From CAZFHZ01 sp964519015 (GTDB lineage Bacteria; Blakebacterota; Blakebacteria; Blakebacterales; CAYUVJ01), in the NCBI GenBank assembly GCA_964519015.1, contig CAZFHZ010000007.1, forward strand, positions 1 through 61,801: a stretch of DNA of 61,801 bases. Reading direction: 5' to 3'. The notes under the pieces are model-generated. The model made no database searches. It was not told the DNA's origin and worked only from the letters and a program-made list of their open reading frames with translations. The position numbers and the translations under genes were made by a program. Of the stretch, positions 40,436 to 49,515 are shown one piece after another. Every line of letters starts with the position of its first letter. Position 1 is the stretch's first letter.

Positions 40436-40906
40436 CGCTTTCCTAATCCGGATCCTGAGGATCGCCGGCCCGGGAGTCGGCCGCAGATGCTCCCAGTGTT
40501 CCATTCATGTCCGTCCGTTCATCCCTTCCCCGCCCGGACCAGCCGGAAGCCGCCGTCCCGGACCAGCCCGAGCCGAAGTAGCAGACGTCTCCGGTGGACG
40601 GATCGAGGGCGAAGAAGTTGCGTGAGATCTCGACCAGGTGTCCTTTCTCGGTTTCTCGTTCCTCCACGATGCGGGTCACCACACCGTCCACCACCTTGGT
40701 CTCCTCGAGCACGGTGATAGCCAGGGTATCGGCCTCATCCAGGAGGAGCAGCCGGTAACCCGGTCTTCAGCGGGCACGCCTACTGTTTCCATATACCCGT
40801 CCCGGGCAGCCGTTCAAGCCGTCCGGTCAGGTTGTTGAGCCCGACCGGAGAGTGAGGTAAGATGCCCCGGTCTTCGCCGCAGAGGAAGGATCATGGAGGA
40901 GGAACC
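40436..40906. other. 471-base region between divergent asnB and DUF2891 genes
   Basis: Apart from the gene remnant at 40572-40766 I see only GC-rich DNA with no clear promoter. On the plus side, a Shine-Dalgarno (GGAGGAGGAACC) precedes the DUF2891 start at 40907. On the minus side, the asnB leader runs from about 40560. Confidence 0.5.
40572..40766 (-). pseudogene. remnant of a conserved hypothetical protein gene
   Basis: A minus-strand frame of about 65 codons reads V-L-E-E-T-K-V-V-D-G-V-V-T-R-I-V-E-E-R-E, then E-I-S-R-N-F-F-A-L-D, then T-G-D-V-C-Y-F-G. This is the core of a widespread bacterial hypothetical family in which V-D-G-V-x-T-R-V-V and N-F-F-A and Y-F-G-E-D-V-D are conserved. The frame is closed upstream by TGA (40767-40769) with no start codon before the conserved block except a GTG inside it. 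After Y-F-G it runs into repetitive G-W-S-G sequence instead of the expected acidic block. Both ends of the normal protein are missing, so it is most likely a decayed fragment. The family recall is from memory. Confidence 0.55.
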
Positions 40907-41956
40907 ATGGAAGAACGCGGCTCCGTGGAGTCCCAACCCACTCTGGACCAGACGACCGCATCCCTCTTCGCCCGCCTGGCCTTGAAGGGGATCCAGCAGG
41001 AGTTCCCGAATAAGCTCGACCACGTCATGAACGACGCCTCGGAGGTGCTTCCTCCCGCCGCCCTCCACCCTGCCTTCTTCGGGTCGTTCGACTGGCATTC
41101 GAGCGTGCACGGCCACTGGATGCTGGTCCGGCTGCTCCGGCGTTTTCCCGACCTGCCGGAAGCACATGCGATCCGGCAGGCATTGGGAGTGAACCTGACT
41201 CCTGGTAACATCGCGGTGGAACTCGCCTACCTGGATCGCCCCAACCGGGCTTCCTTCGAGCGGACCTACGGCTGGGCCTGGCTGCTCAAGCTGGCGGCCG
41301 AACTGCACAGCTGGGAGGATCCCGACGGCCGGCGCTGGTCGGCCGCACTGACCCCCCTGGCGGAGGCCTTCGCCGTCCGTTATCGCGACTTCCTGCCCAA
41401 GCAGACCTATCCGATCCGACGGGGCGTACATCCCAATACCGCATTCGGTATCGCTCTCGCCCTCGACTACGCCCGCGAGGTGGCGGACCGGTCCTTGGAG
41501 GAGGTCCTGCTGGCGCACAGCCGGACCTATTACGGGGAGGACCGTGATTATCCTGCCGGCTGGGAACCGGACGGGGACGACTTCCTCTCCCCGGCGCTCA
41601 TGGAAGCGGATCTCATGCGGCGCGTCCTGGCGCCAGCCGAATTCGCCGCCTGGTTCCACCGCTTCCTGCCCGGTCTGAAGAAGAGGGAGCCGGCCTCGCT
41701 GCTCGCGCCGGCCGTGGTCAGTGACCGCAGCGATCCCAAACTCGTCCACCTCGACGGACTCAATCTGAGCCGGGCCTGGTGCCTGCACGCCGTCGCCGCG
41801 GTCCTGCCGGCGAACGACCCGGTGCGTCCGATCCTGCTGGACTCGGCCGTCCGACACGCCCGAGCCACCCTTCCCCATATCGCCAGCGGCCACTACGAAG
41901 GAGAGCACTGGCTGGCCTCCTTCGCCGTTTACCTCTTCGAGGATCGACCGGAGTAA
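40907..41956 (+). CDS. DUF2891 family protein
   Basis: This is a 349-residue soluble protein with no signal peptide. H-P-A-F-F-G-S-F-D-W-H-S-S-V-H-G-H-W (54-71) is the DUF2891 hallmark, and the later H-L-D-G-L-N-L-S-R-A-W and G-H-Y-E-G-E-H-W-L-A-S-F-A segments fit the alpha/alpha-barrel fold of the family. The conserved His, Trp and Asp residues suggest an enzyme or ligand-binding site, but no activity is established that I know of. The start is ATG 40907 behind GGAGGAGG. The stop lies 16 bases from the stop of the convergent MeaB gene. Confidence 0.88.
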   Translation: MEERGSVESQPTLDQTTASLFARLALKGIQQEFPNKLDHVMNDASEVLPPAALHPAFFGSFDWHSSVHGHWMLVRLLRRFPDLPEAHAIRQALGVNLTPGNIAVELAYLDRPNRASFERTYGWAWLLKLAAELHSWEDPDGRRWSAALTPLAEAFAVRYRDFLPKQTYPIRRGVHPNTAFGIALALDYAREVADRSLEEVLLAHSRTYYGEDRDYPAGWEPDGDDFLSPALMEADLMRRVLAPAEFAAWFHRFLPGLKKREPASLLAPAVVSDRSDPKLVHLDGLNLSRAWCLHAVAAVLPANDPVRPILLDSAVRHARATLPHIASGHYEGEHWLASFAVYLFEDRPE

Positions 41957-41972
41957 GACGGCCGGGGGCGAC

Positions 41973-43019
41973 TCACCCGTCCAGGAAGGCCTTCAGGATC
42001 CGTGAGGCGCCCACGGTCGGGGGGACCCGGCCCTCACGCACATCGGCTTCGAGTTCACGGTAGATCTGTTTCACTCCCGGGTGAGCATGGATGCTCTGAT
42101 GGAGCTGGTCGTCCACCATCGCCCACAACCAGCTCAGCATCTGCTCACGCCGGCGGGTCTCGAACCGTCCGGAAGCACGGATCCGTTCCCGGTACTCCAT
42201 CATGGTCCCCCAGATCTGCTCCAGCCCCCGGTTCTTCAGGGCGCTGCAGGTCATGACCGGGGTCTCCCAGCCTGGTTCGGTGGGCCGCATGTAATGGAGG
42301 GCCGTCTGGTATTCCCGGGCCGCCCGCTTCGCCTTCTTCTCGTTGTCCCCGTCCGCCTTGTTAATGACCAGCAGGGTGGCCAGCTCCAGGATCCCCTTCT
42401 TGATCCCCTGCAGTTCGTCACCGGCCCCGGCCAGCATCAGAACCAGGAAGAAGTCGGTCATGTCGGCCACGACCGTCTCCGATTGCCCCACGCCAACGGT
42501 CTCGACCAGCACCACGTCGTAGCCGGCCGCCTCGCACACCAGCATCGACTCCCGGGTCTTACGGGCCACTCCGCCGAGCGTTCCGGCGGTCGGTGAGGGG
42601 CGGATGAAGGCGTCTGGATCGGTCCCGAGCCGCGACATGCGGGTCTTGTCAGCCAGGATGCTGCCTCCACTGACGCTGCTGGAGGGATCCACCGCCAGCA
42701 CGGCCACCCGGTGACCCGTCCCGGTGAGGTTGGTCCCGAACGCCTCGATGAAGGTGCTTTTGCCCACCCCGGGTACCCCGGTGATACCGATCCTGAAGGC
42801 CTTTCCGGTCACCGGCATCAGGCGGGTAAGCAATTCCTGAGCCATCTTCCGATGCCTGGCCGTACTCGATTCGATGAGGGTGATCGCCCGGCCCAGTACG
42901 GCCCGGTCACCCGATCGCACCCCTTCGACGTAGGCGTCGACCGAGAGTTCGCGGCGTTTCTTCGCGGCGGCGGGCTTCTTCCCGCCCCCCCCGCTCTTCA
43001 CCGACCCGGCCGCGCTCAT
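41973..43019 (-). CDS. meaB: methylmalonyl-CoA mutase-associated GTPase MeaB (ArgK-like)
   Basis: This is a 348-residue G3E GTPase. The P-loop is G-V-P-G-V-G-K-S-T (81-89); A-V-D-P-S-S-S (about 109-115), E-T-V-G-V-G-Q-S-E (Walker B/switch region) and N-K-A-D (guanine specificity) complete the site. MeaB loads and protects adenosylcobalamin in methylmalonyl-CoA mutase or related mutases. The first 20 residues are a Lys/Gly-rich tail. The mutase itself is not in this window. It follows the VPS10-like gene by 10 bases and is probably co-transcribed with it, though a functional link between the two is not obvious. Confidence 0.93.
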   Translation of the reverse strand: MSAAGSVKSGGGGKKPAAAKKRRELSVDAYVEGVRSGDRAVLGRAITLIESSTARHRKMAQELLTRLMPVTGKAFRIGITGVPGVGKSTFIEAFGTNLTGTGHRVAVLAVDPSSSVSGGSILADKTRMSRLGTDPDAFIRPSPTAGTLGGVARKTRESMLVCEAAGYDVVLVETVGVGQSETVVADMTDFFLVLMLAGAGDELQGIKKGILELATLLVINKADGDNEKKAKRAAREYQTALHYMRPTEPGWETPVMTCSALKNRGLEQIWGTMMEYRERIRASGRFETRRREQMLSWLWAMVDDQLHQSIHAHPGVKQIYRELEADVREGRVPPTVGASRILKAFLDG

Positions 43020-43029
43020 CCGTCCACCC

Positions 43030-46000
43030 TCACCGGTCCGGGCCCAGCACGCGGATCACCTCGCCGCGGATCGCTTCGAACTCCCGGCGCAACACGCCGT
43101 ACCGCTCGATCACTTCGCGGCCGACCTTCTGGTCGACCCGGCTACTGGCACCGTTCAGGTAGTTGATCTGAGCGACCAGGCCCGGCTTGCCGTAGCGGAC
43201 CGGTTCGGTCTCCAGTTTCACGGCGATCGGGGCCAGGGCTCTCAACGTGTCGGCACCCGTTCCGGTTGCGTCGCGGAGCCTGTTCTGGGCCTCCCGGACC
43301 CGGGCGGAGAGCCGGCCGACCGCGGTCACCAGATCCCGCATACGCACGTTGTGTTCATACTGTTCCACCAGGTCGGCCTCCGTGACCCCGTCGGCGGCCA
43401 CCCGCGGGTCGATGAGCACTTCGAGCGACCGGGTCAGCGTGGTGCTCCCAGTCGTGAGGCGTACCTGGTAGTCGCCGGGAGGAGCCGTGATACCCGCCTG
43501 GTTCCGAACGTCCCAGACAAAACGGTTCAGTCCGGACTGGGCGGTGACCCGGGCGGCACCACCGCGACCGCCGCGGGCCGGCATCATGGGCTGGTCGGGA
43601 TCCCCGGGTTCGACGGCCCGGGTCCGCCCCCCTCCGGCGGACGGAGTGGCCGTGCTGGTGTAGGTGTTCATCACCTCCCCCGAACCGTCGAGGATCTCGA
43701 TCGAGACCGGCCCGGTGGTCCCAACCGGCAGGTAGTACTCGATCATGGGACCGAGCAGGTTGGCCCCGGTGCGGGTACGATAGCCCGGTCGCGGCCCGTA
43801 GAGGGTGATCGCCCGGGGGGAGGACTCGGCCGTCAACTGGTGGAGGGAACTCAGATTGTCCAGGATCCAGAAGGAACGCCCCTGGGTGGAGACGACCAGG
43901 TCCTGGTGGTGGACCTTGAGGTCGGTGACCGGCACGTTCGGCAGGTTCAACTGGAAGGACTGCCAGCGGGCACCGTTGTCGAAGGAGATAAAGAGCCCAA
44001 ACTCCGTGCCGGCATAGAGCAGTCCTTCCCGGTCGGGATCCTCCCGCACCACCCGGGTGGGGCAGTCGACCGGTATGCCGTTGCGGCCGTCGGTCAGCAA
44101 CGTCCAGCTCCCTCCGTAGTCGTCGGTCCGGTAGAGATAGGGCCGATAGTCCCCCAGCAGGTAGCGGTAGACCGCGAAGTAGGCCGAACCCGGCCGGTGT
44201 GGTGATGGTTCGATGTACTGCACCCGCCCGCCGGGGAGAAGGCCCCGGGGGGTGATGTCGGTCCAGGTCCGGCCGTTGTCACGGGTGACGTGGAAAGGAC
44301 CATCGTTGGCGCCCACCCAGATCACACCCGGTTCCAGCACAGACTCCCGGATGCTGTAGAGGGTGCTGTAAATCTCCTCCCCGGTCATGTCCCGGGTGAT
44401 CGGTTCACCGCTGATGCCCTGACGGTCGGGGGGGTTCCAGGTCAGGTCGGGGCTGAGGCGCTCCCAGGTGATCCCCCGGTCGCGGGTCCGGTGCACGTAC
44501 TGCGTGCCGTAATAGAGCACATCCGGGTCGTGCGGGGAGACTTCCATGGGCGCGACCCGCTGGATCCGATAGACCAGGTCGGCCGGCGGCATGCCGTAGA
44601 GCGATTCCACACCGATCCAGTAGGGTTTGGCCTGCCCGGTCGTCATGTTCATCCACTCGAACTGCCCCTTGCAGGATCCATAGACGATGTTCGGATCGGT
44701 CGGATGCGGCATGATCGGACCGGTCTCGCACCCCGGACCGGTGCGCCAGGCCTCCAGGTCATAGGGATCGGCCAGGCTGGAGATGATGAGCGTGGTGTTG
44801 TCCTGCTGCGCCCCATAGAGCTGGTAGGGGAAACGGTTGTCCAACCATACCCCGTAGATCTCGGCGGTGGGCTGGTTCATCTGGGTCGACCAGGTCTGCC
44901 CGCCGTCGAAGGAGATGTTGGCCCCGCCGTCGTTGCTCTGGATCATGATCCGGCCGTCGGTCGGATTGACCCAGATGTCATGGTTATCGCCGTGGGGCGT
45001 GCGCAGCGCGCGCATCGTGCGTCCACCGTCGGTCGACTTGTAGAAGCCCTCCGCGCCGGCGTAGACCACGTCGGCGTCGGTGGGATCGGCTCCGAGGGTG
45101 GTGTAGTAGAACGGACGCTGGATCAATGAACCCTGGCCATTGACGAGCTGCCAGCTCTCCCCCGAATCGTCGGAGCGGTAGAGCCCACCCCCCGGCTCGG
45201 CCTCGATGAGCGCATAGATCCGCTCGGGGGCGGCTGCGGTCACGGCCAGGTTCCCCTTGCCGATCAGCTCGCCCGGCAGTCCCCGGGTGACCTTCCGCCA
45301 GTGTTCTCCCCCGTCGGTGCTCTTGTAGAACCCCCCCACCCGGGAACCGCTGATGATGGACCATGGTTTCCGTTCCAGGCGCGACATCCAGGCATAGACC
45401 ACATCGGGTTCCCCGGGCTTGAGCTCCACGTCCATGGCTCCGACACTGTCGGCGATCGCCAGCACCTGACGCCAGGTCCGGCCTTCGTCGATGGTCTTGT
45501 ACACTCCCCGTTCGGGAGTGGGTTTGAAGATATCCCCGTTGGCCGCCACCCAGACGATGTCCGGATCGGTGGGATGGATGCGGACGGCCCCGATCTGCCC
45601 CACGCCGTAGAGACCGGCAAAATTCCAGGTCGTGCCGCCATCGGTGGTCCGGTAGACCCCTCGCCCGGTGGAGACGTTGCTGCGGACCCCGTCCGAGCCG
45701 GTACCCAGGTAGATCACATCCGGGTCGGAGTCGGCGACCGCGACCGAGCCGGTAGAGCCAAGCGGGACCTGGCCGTCGGTGATCGGCACCCAGTTCTCCC
45801 CCCCGTCGGTGGTGCGGAAGAGCCCACCGCTGGCCACCCCCATGTAGAAGGTGCGGGGCTGAGAGGGCACTCCCGTCACGGTCGTGCTGCGGCCGCCCCG
45901 GGAAGGTCCGACAAGGCGGTAGCGGAGTCCGGTGAAGAGCGCGGGGTCGACCGACGGGATGCCCGAGGNNNNNNNNNNGGCCGGCCGGCCGGCCGGACCT

Positions 46001-46067
46001 GGGCACAGGCGGGCAGGCTCACCATGGCGGCGGCCACGAAGAGGGAGAGCAGGAGAAGGCGACGCAT
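43030..46067 (-). CDS. exported VPS10/BNR-repeat (sortilin-like) beta-propeller protein, interrupted by a 10-N gap
   Basis: Most of the protein lies at 43030-45968. It contains many Y-x-S-x-D-G-G-x-x-W / T-T-D-G-G-E-N-W BNR (Asp-box) repeats forming one or two propellers, then a C-terminal region with an FN3-like G-L-N-R-F-V-W-D-V-R segment and a final helical part. The conserved start of this family, Y-R-L-V-G-P-S-R-G-G-R, is encoded just before the first usable codon, so the true N-terminus lies across the gap. The ATG at 46065-46067, behind GAGGAAG, encodes a signal peptide (M-R-R-L-L-L-L-S). The two sides are in different frames because the 10-N gap size is arbitrary. The protein is exported; ligand binding is likelier than sialidase activity. 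Confidence 0.88.
45969..45978. other. assembly gap of 10 Ns
   Basis: Ten undetermined bases interrupt the 5' part of the VPS10-like gene, next to the (GGCC)n repeat. The length does not restore the reading frame, so the gap is a placeholder of unknown true size. Confidence 0.98.
45979..45996. repeat. short (GGCC)n simple repeat beside the gap
   Basis: Four and a half tandem GGCC units directly flank the Ns. The low-complexity, fully self-complementary DNA probably caused the assembly break. In the gene it would encode a Pro/Ala/Gly/Arg-rich linker after the signal peptide. Confidence 0.8.
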
Positions 46068-46120
46068 GGCACTTCCTCAGGCAGGGATGAAGGATGTCCC
46101 GGGAACCGTCCGGGATGATT

Positions 46121-46130
46121 CTATATACAA
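46121..46130 (-). promoter_or_regulatory. AT-rich -10 candidate upstream of the VPS10-like gene
   Basis: On the minus strand the block reads TTGTATATAG, about 54 bases before the signal-peptide ATG at 46067 and just after the HlyD stop at 46170. It is the only AT-rich element in the gap and a plausible -10. No matching -35 is clear. Confidence 0.3.
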
Positions 46131-46169
46131 CCGTCGGGGGGTACCACCATCAGCGGCCGGGGAGAGTCC

Positions 46170-47549
46170 TTATCGGAACACCCGGACCTCCATGCGGCCA
46201 CCACGCCCTCCCCCTCCCATCATGATCTGCACCTGCGCTCCGGCGCCGGCCGCAGTGGAACGACGCGCCGTCAGGACGTCGGCACCGGCGGTGGTGACCG
46301 AGGGGAGCGGGGTAAAGGGATCACGCAACGCGACCAGGTCCCCGGCGGCCAGGCCGGACTCGACGATCACGAAGTTGCGGTTCTCCGCTCCCAGTACCAC
46401 CGGGGTCTCATGGAAGGAGCCGTCGAGCCGGTAGACGAGCGTCTGTCCGTCTCTTCGGAAGACCGATTCCAGGGGGATCTGTACGGTGCTCTCCGCATAA
46501 TCCGTGATGATACTGACCTGGGCGCTCATACCCGGCCGGAGCTTGAGATCGGATCCGGTCAGGGTGACCGTACAGTCGAAGACCTTGACCTGGGAGACCC
46601 CCATCCGTCGGGCCAGCGGGCTGACATCGGTGACCACGGCCTGGTAGATCGTGTCGGGGAAGGCGTCCACCACCACCAGGGCCTGCTGGTCCCGGGCGAT
46701 ATGCTGGATATCCATCTCGGAGATGGAGAGCTTGATGATCACCCGTTCCAGGTTGGGGATGGTGATGATCGTCTGACCGGAATAAGGGGTGTCACCCACC
46801 TTCACCTTGGTCTGTCCCGATGCTCCCCAGCTCTTCTCGTACACGATCAGGCCGGGCTGTTTGGCATAGAGCACCGTGTTCGCCAGTTCCGACTTCATCC
46901 CTTCCAGGTCGGAGCGCTCACGGGCCAGTCTGGACTCCTGGCGCTGGATCGCCGCCGCGTCCACCCGCTTCTGCGTCTCGATGGCCTCCTGCGCCCGTAC
47001 CAGCGACATCTCGCTCTTCTTGAAGCTGATCTCCTCCTGCCGCTTCCGAACCTCGGCCTCGAACTCCATCTTCTCCAGGTTCAGTTTGGCCTTCTCGAAA
47101 CTGAACTGGGTCATCTCCAGGGAGGCGACCAGAGAGGCCATCCGGCTGTCCTGCTCGGCCAGGGTCTTGCGAAGGTCGGCCTCCTCCTCGGCGACATCCT
47201 GCTCCTGCCCCCTGATCGCATCCAGCAAGGCGGCGGTGTCGAACCGGATCACCATGTCCCCGGCCTGGACAATCGTCCCCTCCGGGGCCATCGCCAGTAT
47301 CTGTCCGCTTTCCCGGCTCCAGCGCATGCGGGGGGCCTCGTAGCTCTCGGTCTCGGCGGCCATGATGTTCCCGCGTTCCACGATCATGGCCACGAACGGC
47401 TTTTCGGACACCTCCACCACCATTACCGAGTCCGCTCCCCGGTCGAGACCGAAGAGCGTGGTAGCGGCGACCAGCACCAGCACCACCACGATGCTCATCG
47501 CGACCCAGGCTTTGGGGCTCAATTTCGGTATACGGAGTCGAGTCCTCAT
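46170..47549 (-). CDS. HlyD/MacA-type periplasmic adaptor (efflux RND/ABC membrane fusion protein)
   Basis: This is a 459-residue protein starting at ATG 47547-47549, behind AGGAG. One N-terminal membrane helix (about 15-35) anchors it. A barrel/lipoyl half (S-G-Q-I-L-A-M-A-P-E-G-T-I-V-Q-A-G-D) precedes a long coiled-coil hairpin rich in Glu, Lys and Gln (about 115-225), then the second lipoyl half, a beta-barrel and a membrane-proximal domain (L-R-P-G-M-S-A-Q-V). It would bridge an inner-membrane transporter and an outer-membrane channel. No permease, ATPase or TolC gene follows, so its partners are encoded elsewhere, possibly the orphan permeases. The C-terminal tail is Gly/Arg-rich. Confidence 0.9.
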   Translation of the reverse strand: MRTRLRIPKLSPKAWVAMSIVVVLVLVAATTLFGLDRGADSVMVVEVSEKPFVAMIVERGNIMAAETESYEAPRMRWSRESGQILAMAPEGTIVQAGDMVIRFDTAALLDAIRGQEQDVAEEEADLRKTLAEQDSRMASLVASLEMTQFSFEKAKLNLEKMEFEAEVRKRQEEISFKKSEMSLVRAQEAIETQKRVDAAAIQRQESRLARERSDLEGMKSELANTVLYAKQPGLIVYEKSWGASGQTKVKVGDTPYSGQTIITIPNLERVIIKLSISEMDIQHIARDQQALVVVDAFPDTIYQAVVTDVSPLARRMGVSQVKVFDCTVTLTGSDLKLRPGMSAQVSIITDYAESTVQIPLESVFRRDGQTLVYRLDGSFHETPVVLGAENRNFVIVESGLAAGDLVALRDPFTPLPSVTTAGADVLTARRSTAAGAGAQVQIMMGGGGRGGRMEVRVFR

Positions 47550-47645
47550 GCTGGCTGCTCCTGCGGCTCGTGAACAAGCTGCAGCGGGATCGCCGGATCG
47601 GACCGTTCCCGGATCTTCGGTCACCGTTCGGCGGAAACGTCGTTT

Positions 47646-47667
47646 CTAACTGTAACCTACTAATTAG
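47646..47667. promoter_or_regulatory. CTAA/TTAG elements upstream of the HlyD-type gene
   Basis: CTAATTAG (47660-47667) is a perfect 8-base palindrome, and CTAAC lies at 47646-47650. They sit about 100-120 bases before the HlyD start in an AT-rich island. The CTAA/TTAG core resembles the sites in front of the PadR genes, so control by a PadR protein is possible. Confidence 0.35.
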
Positions 47668-47826
47668 ACACCGCCACCCCTGAAATGACCGGACGGATCC
47701 ATACGTATTCGGGGATCCGTGGTCGGCCATCACTCCCGGCGGCTACTACTCCTTCATCCTCTGTGGTAGACTCTGCCCATAATATGGCGAACGATTCCCC
47801 CGGCCTACCTCCTGAGGAGTCACATC

Positions 47827-49446
47827 ATGTCGCAGCCTGACCACTCCCGATCCCTGCCCCTGCGCCCACTCGCCCTGGCCGTAGTCATGGCAGCCATAGC
47901 GGTCGTCCTGGCGATCCGCCCCGCTCCTCCTCCCGGGGAGGATACCGGGCTCCCCGACGGATGCACGAGTGTGATCGCCGGCCGGCTGGCCACGACCGAC
48001 AGCTCCACGATCACCTCGCATACCTGTGACGGCGGCAGCCGGACCTGGCTGGAGATCGTGCAGCACGCTACCCATCCGGCCGATGAGATGCTCCCGATCT
48101 GGAACAAGCAGATCAAACGGACGGAGTTCGCCGGCGACCGGCGCGGTCTGGAGGCGCTCGGCGAGATCCCCCAGGTCCCCGAGACCTTCCAGTTCGTCCA
48201 TCCCGTCTACCCCTGCCTGAACGAACATCAGCTCGCCATGGGCGAGACCACCATCGGCGGCCGGCGGGAACTGCAGTCGAACCAGGGCATCTTCTCCATC
48301 GAGGAGTTGCAGAAGGTCGCTCTGGCACGCACGAAGACGGCCCGGGAGGCGATCCTCATGATGGGGGCCCTGGCCGAGCAGTACGGTTACGTGGACACCG
48401 GGGAATGCCTGACCGTCATCGATCCGAAGGAGGCGTGGTTCTTCGAGATCTTCGGACCCGGGCGCGATCGTTTTGGAGCCGTCTGGGCCGCGGTCCGGAT
48501 CCCCGACGACCAGGTGGCGGTCTCCGCCAACATCCCCCGGCTCGCTGAGATCGATCCCGCGGACACCGAGCACTGCCTGGCTTCCGCCAACGTCTTCTCC
48601 CTGGCCACGGAGATGGGCTGGTGGGACCCGGCGAGCGGACGGCCGTTCAAGATGTGGCAGGCGTACTACGGCCGGAAGCCCTTCTCCATCCGGGAGTACT
48701 GGGCCCTCAGCCGGCTCGCCCCCTCCCTGGGATTGCGCTACGACGCCGAGGAACTCCCCCTCTCGGTCAGACCCGACCAGAAGATCTCGGTCCGGGACGT
48801 CATGGACCTGCTGGGCGCCACCTACGAGGGGAGCGAGTTCGACATGCTCCAGAACCTGAAGGTGCCCGACCGGCGTGGAGGAGAGCCGAGGACCAGCCCG
48901 GTGGCCAATCCCTGGATGAGTTCGGCGACCGCGGAACTCTTCAACGTGCTCAAACCGGGGACCGTGACACGGCAGCGCACCATAGCGGTCAACGCCGCCT
49001 CCTATTCGACGGTCATCCAGGCCCGGGGATGGCTGCCCGATCCGATCGGCGGGATCATGTGGCTCGGGTTCGACTGCCCCACTCTGATCCCGCGGATCCC
49101 CATCTTCGCCGGAGTCTACGAGCTCCCCCCCGAATTCGCGGTCAGTTCGAAACACCGCTTCCGGCGCGACGCCGCCGCCTGGGCGTTCCACCGGGCCTGC
49201 CGGCTGACCCAGATCACCTATCAGCGCGACAAGGAGGTCCTGCTCGGCGTCCGCAAGGAACTGCTCGACCAAGCCTTCGCCGAACTCCCGGCCATCGAGC
49301 AGCAGGCGCTGGCTCTCTACCAGCAGGACCCGAAACAGGCGATCGCCTTCCTCAACGCCTACTCGAACGGATTCGCCCGTTCGGTGGTGGATCGGATGTG
49401 GGAGGTGGGAGACGATATCCTGCTGAAGTACGTCTCCGGATTCTAG
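47827..49446 (+). CDS. C69 family dipeptidase, membrane-anchored
   Basis: This is a 539-residue Ntn-hydrolase of the PepD/C69 type. An N-terminal hydrophobic segment (about 15-30) and a Pro-rich stretch precede Cys46 in G-C-T-S-V-I-A-G, the expected N-terminal nucleophile after self-processing. Y-P-C-L-N-E-H-Q-L-A-M-G-E-T-T-I-G-G is the family block that follows, and A-R-T-K-T-A-R-E-A-I is also conserved. It would cleave dipeptides outside the cytoplasm. The start is ATG 47827 behind GAGGAG. It converges on a second C69 gene (49516-51150), to which it is related only at family level. Confidence 0.9.
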   Translation: MSQPDHSRSLPLRPLALAVVMAAIAVVLAIRPAPPPGEDTGLPDGCTSVIAGRLATTDSSTITSHTCDGGSRTWLEIVQHATHPADEMLPIWNKQIKRTEFAGDRRGLEALGEIPQVPETFQFVHPVYPCLNEHQLAMGETTIGGRRELQSNQGIFSIEELQKVALARTKTAREAILMMGALAEQYGYVDTGECLTVIDPKEAWFFEIFGPGRDRFGAVWAAVRIPDDQVAVSANIPRLAEIDPADTEHCLASANVFSLATEMGWWDPASGRPFKMWQAYYGRKPFSIREYWALSRLAPSLGLRYDAEELPLSVRPDQKISVRDVMDLLGATYEGSEFDMLQNLKVPDRRGGEPRTSPVANPWMSSATAELFNVLKPGTVTRQRTIAVNAASYSTVIQARGWLPDPIGGIMWLGFDCPTLIPRIPIFAGVYELPPEFAVSSKHRFRRDAAAWAFHRACRLTQITYQRDKEVLLGVRKELLDQAFAELPAIEQQALALYQQDPKQAIAFLNAYSNGFARSVVDRMWEVGDDILLKYVSGF

Positions 49447-49466
49447 TGTCCTGAGTCAGGCCCTCA

Positions 49467-49496
49467 GGGAGGACCCCCTGCGACCGGGGCCCTCCC
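49467..49496. terminator. hairpin between the two convergent C69 genes
   Basis: GGGAGG (49467-49472) pairs with CCTCCC (49491-49496) and CCCC (49474-49477) with GGGG (49486-49489), with one A-C mismatch and an 8-base loop. It lies between the two stop codons (49446 and 49516) and probably ends both transcripts. Confidence 0.6.
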
Positions 49497-49515
49497 CTCT
49501 CCTGGCCCGGGCCGG

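Noticed and set aside
45879..45881. GTG as the start of the VPS10-like protein
   Set aside because: It cuts off the conserved Y-R-L-V-G-P segment and the signal peptide found on the other side of the assembly gap.
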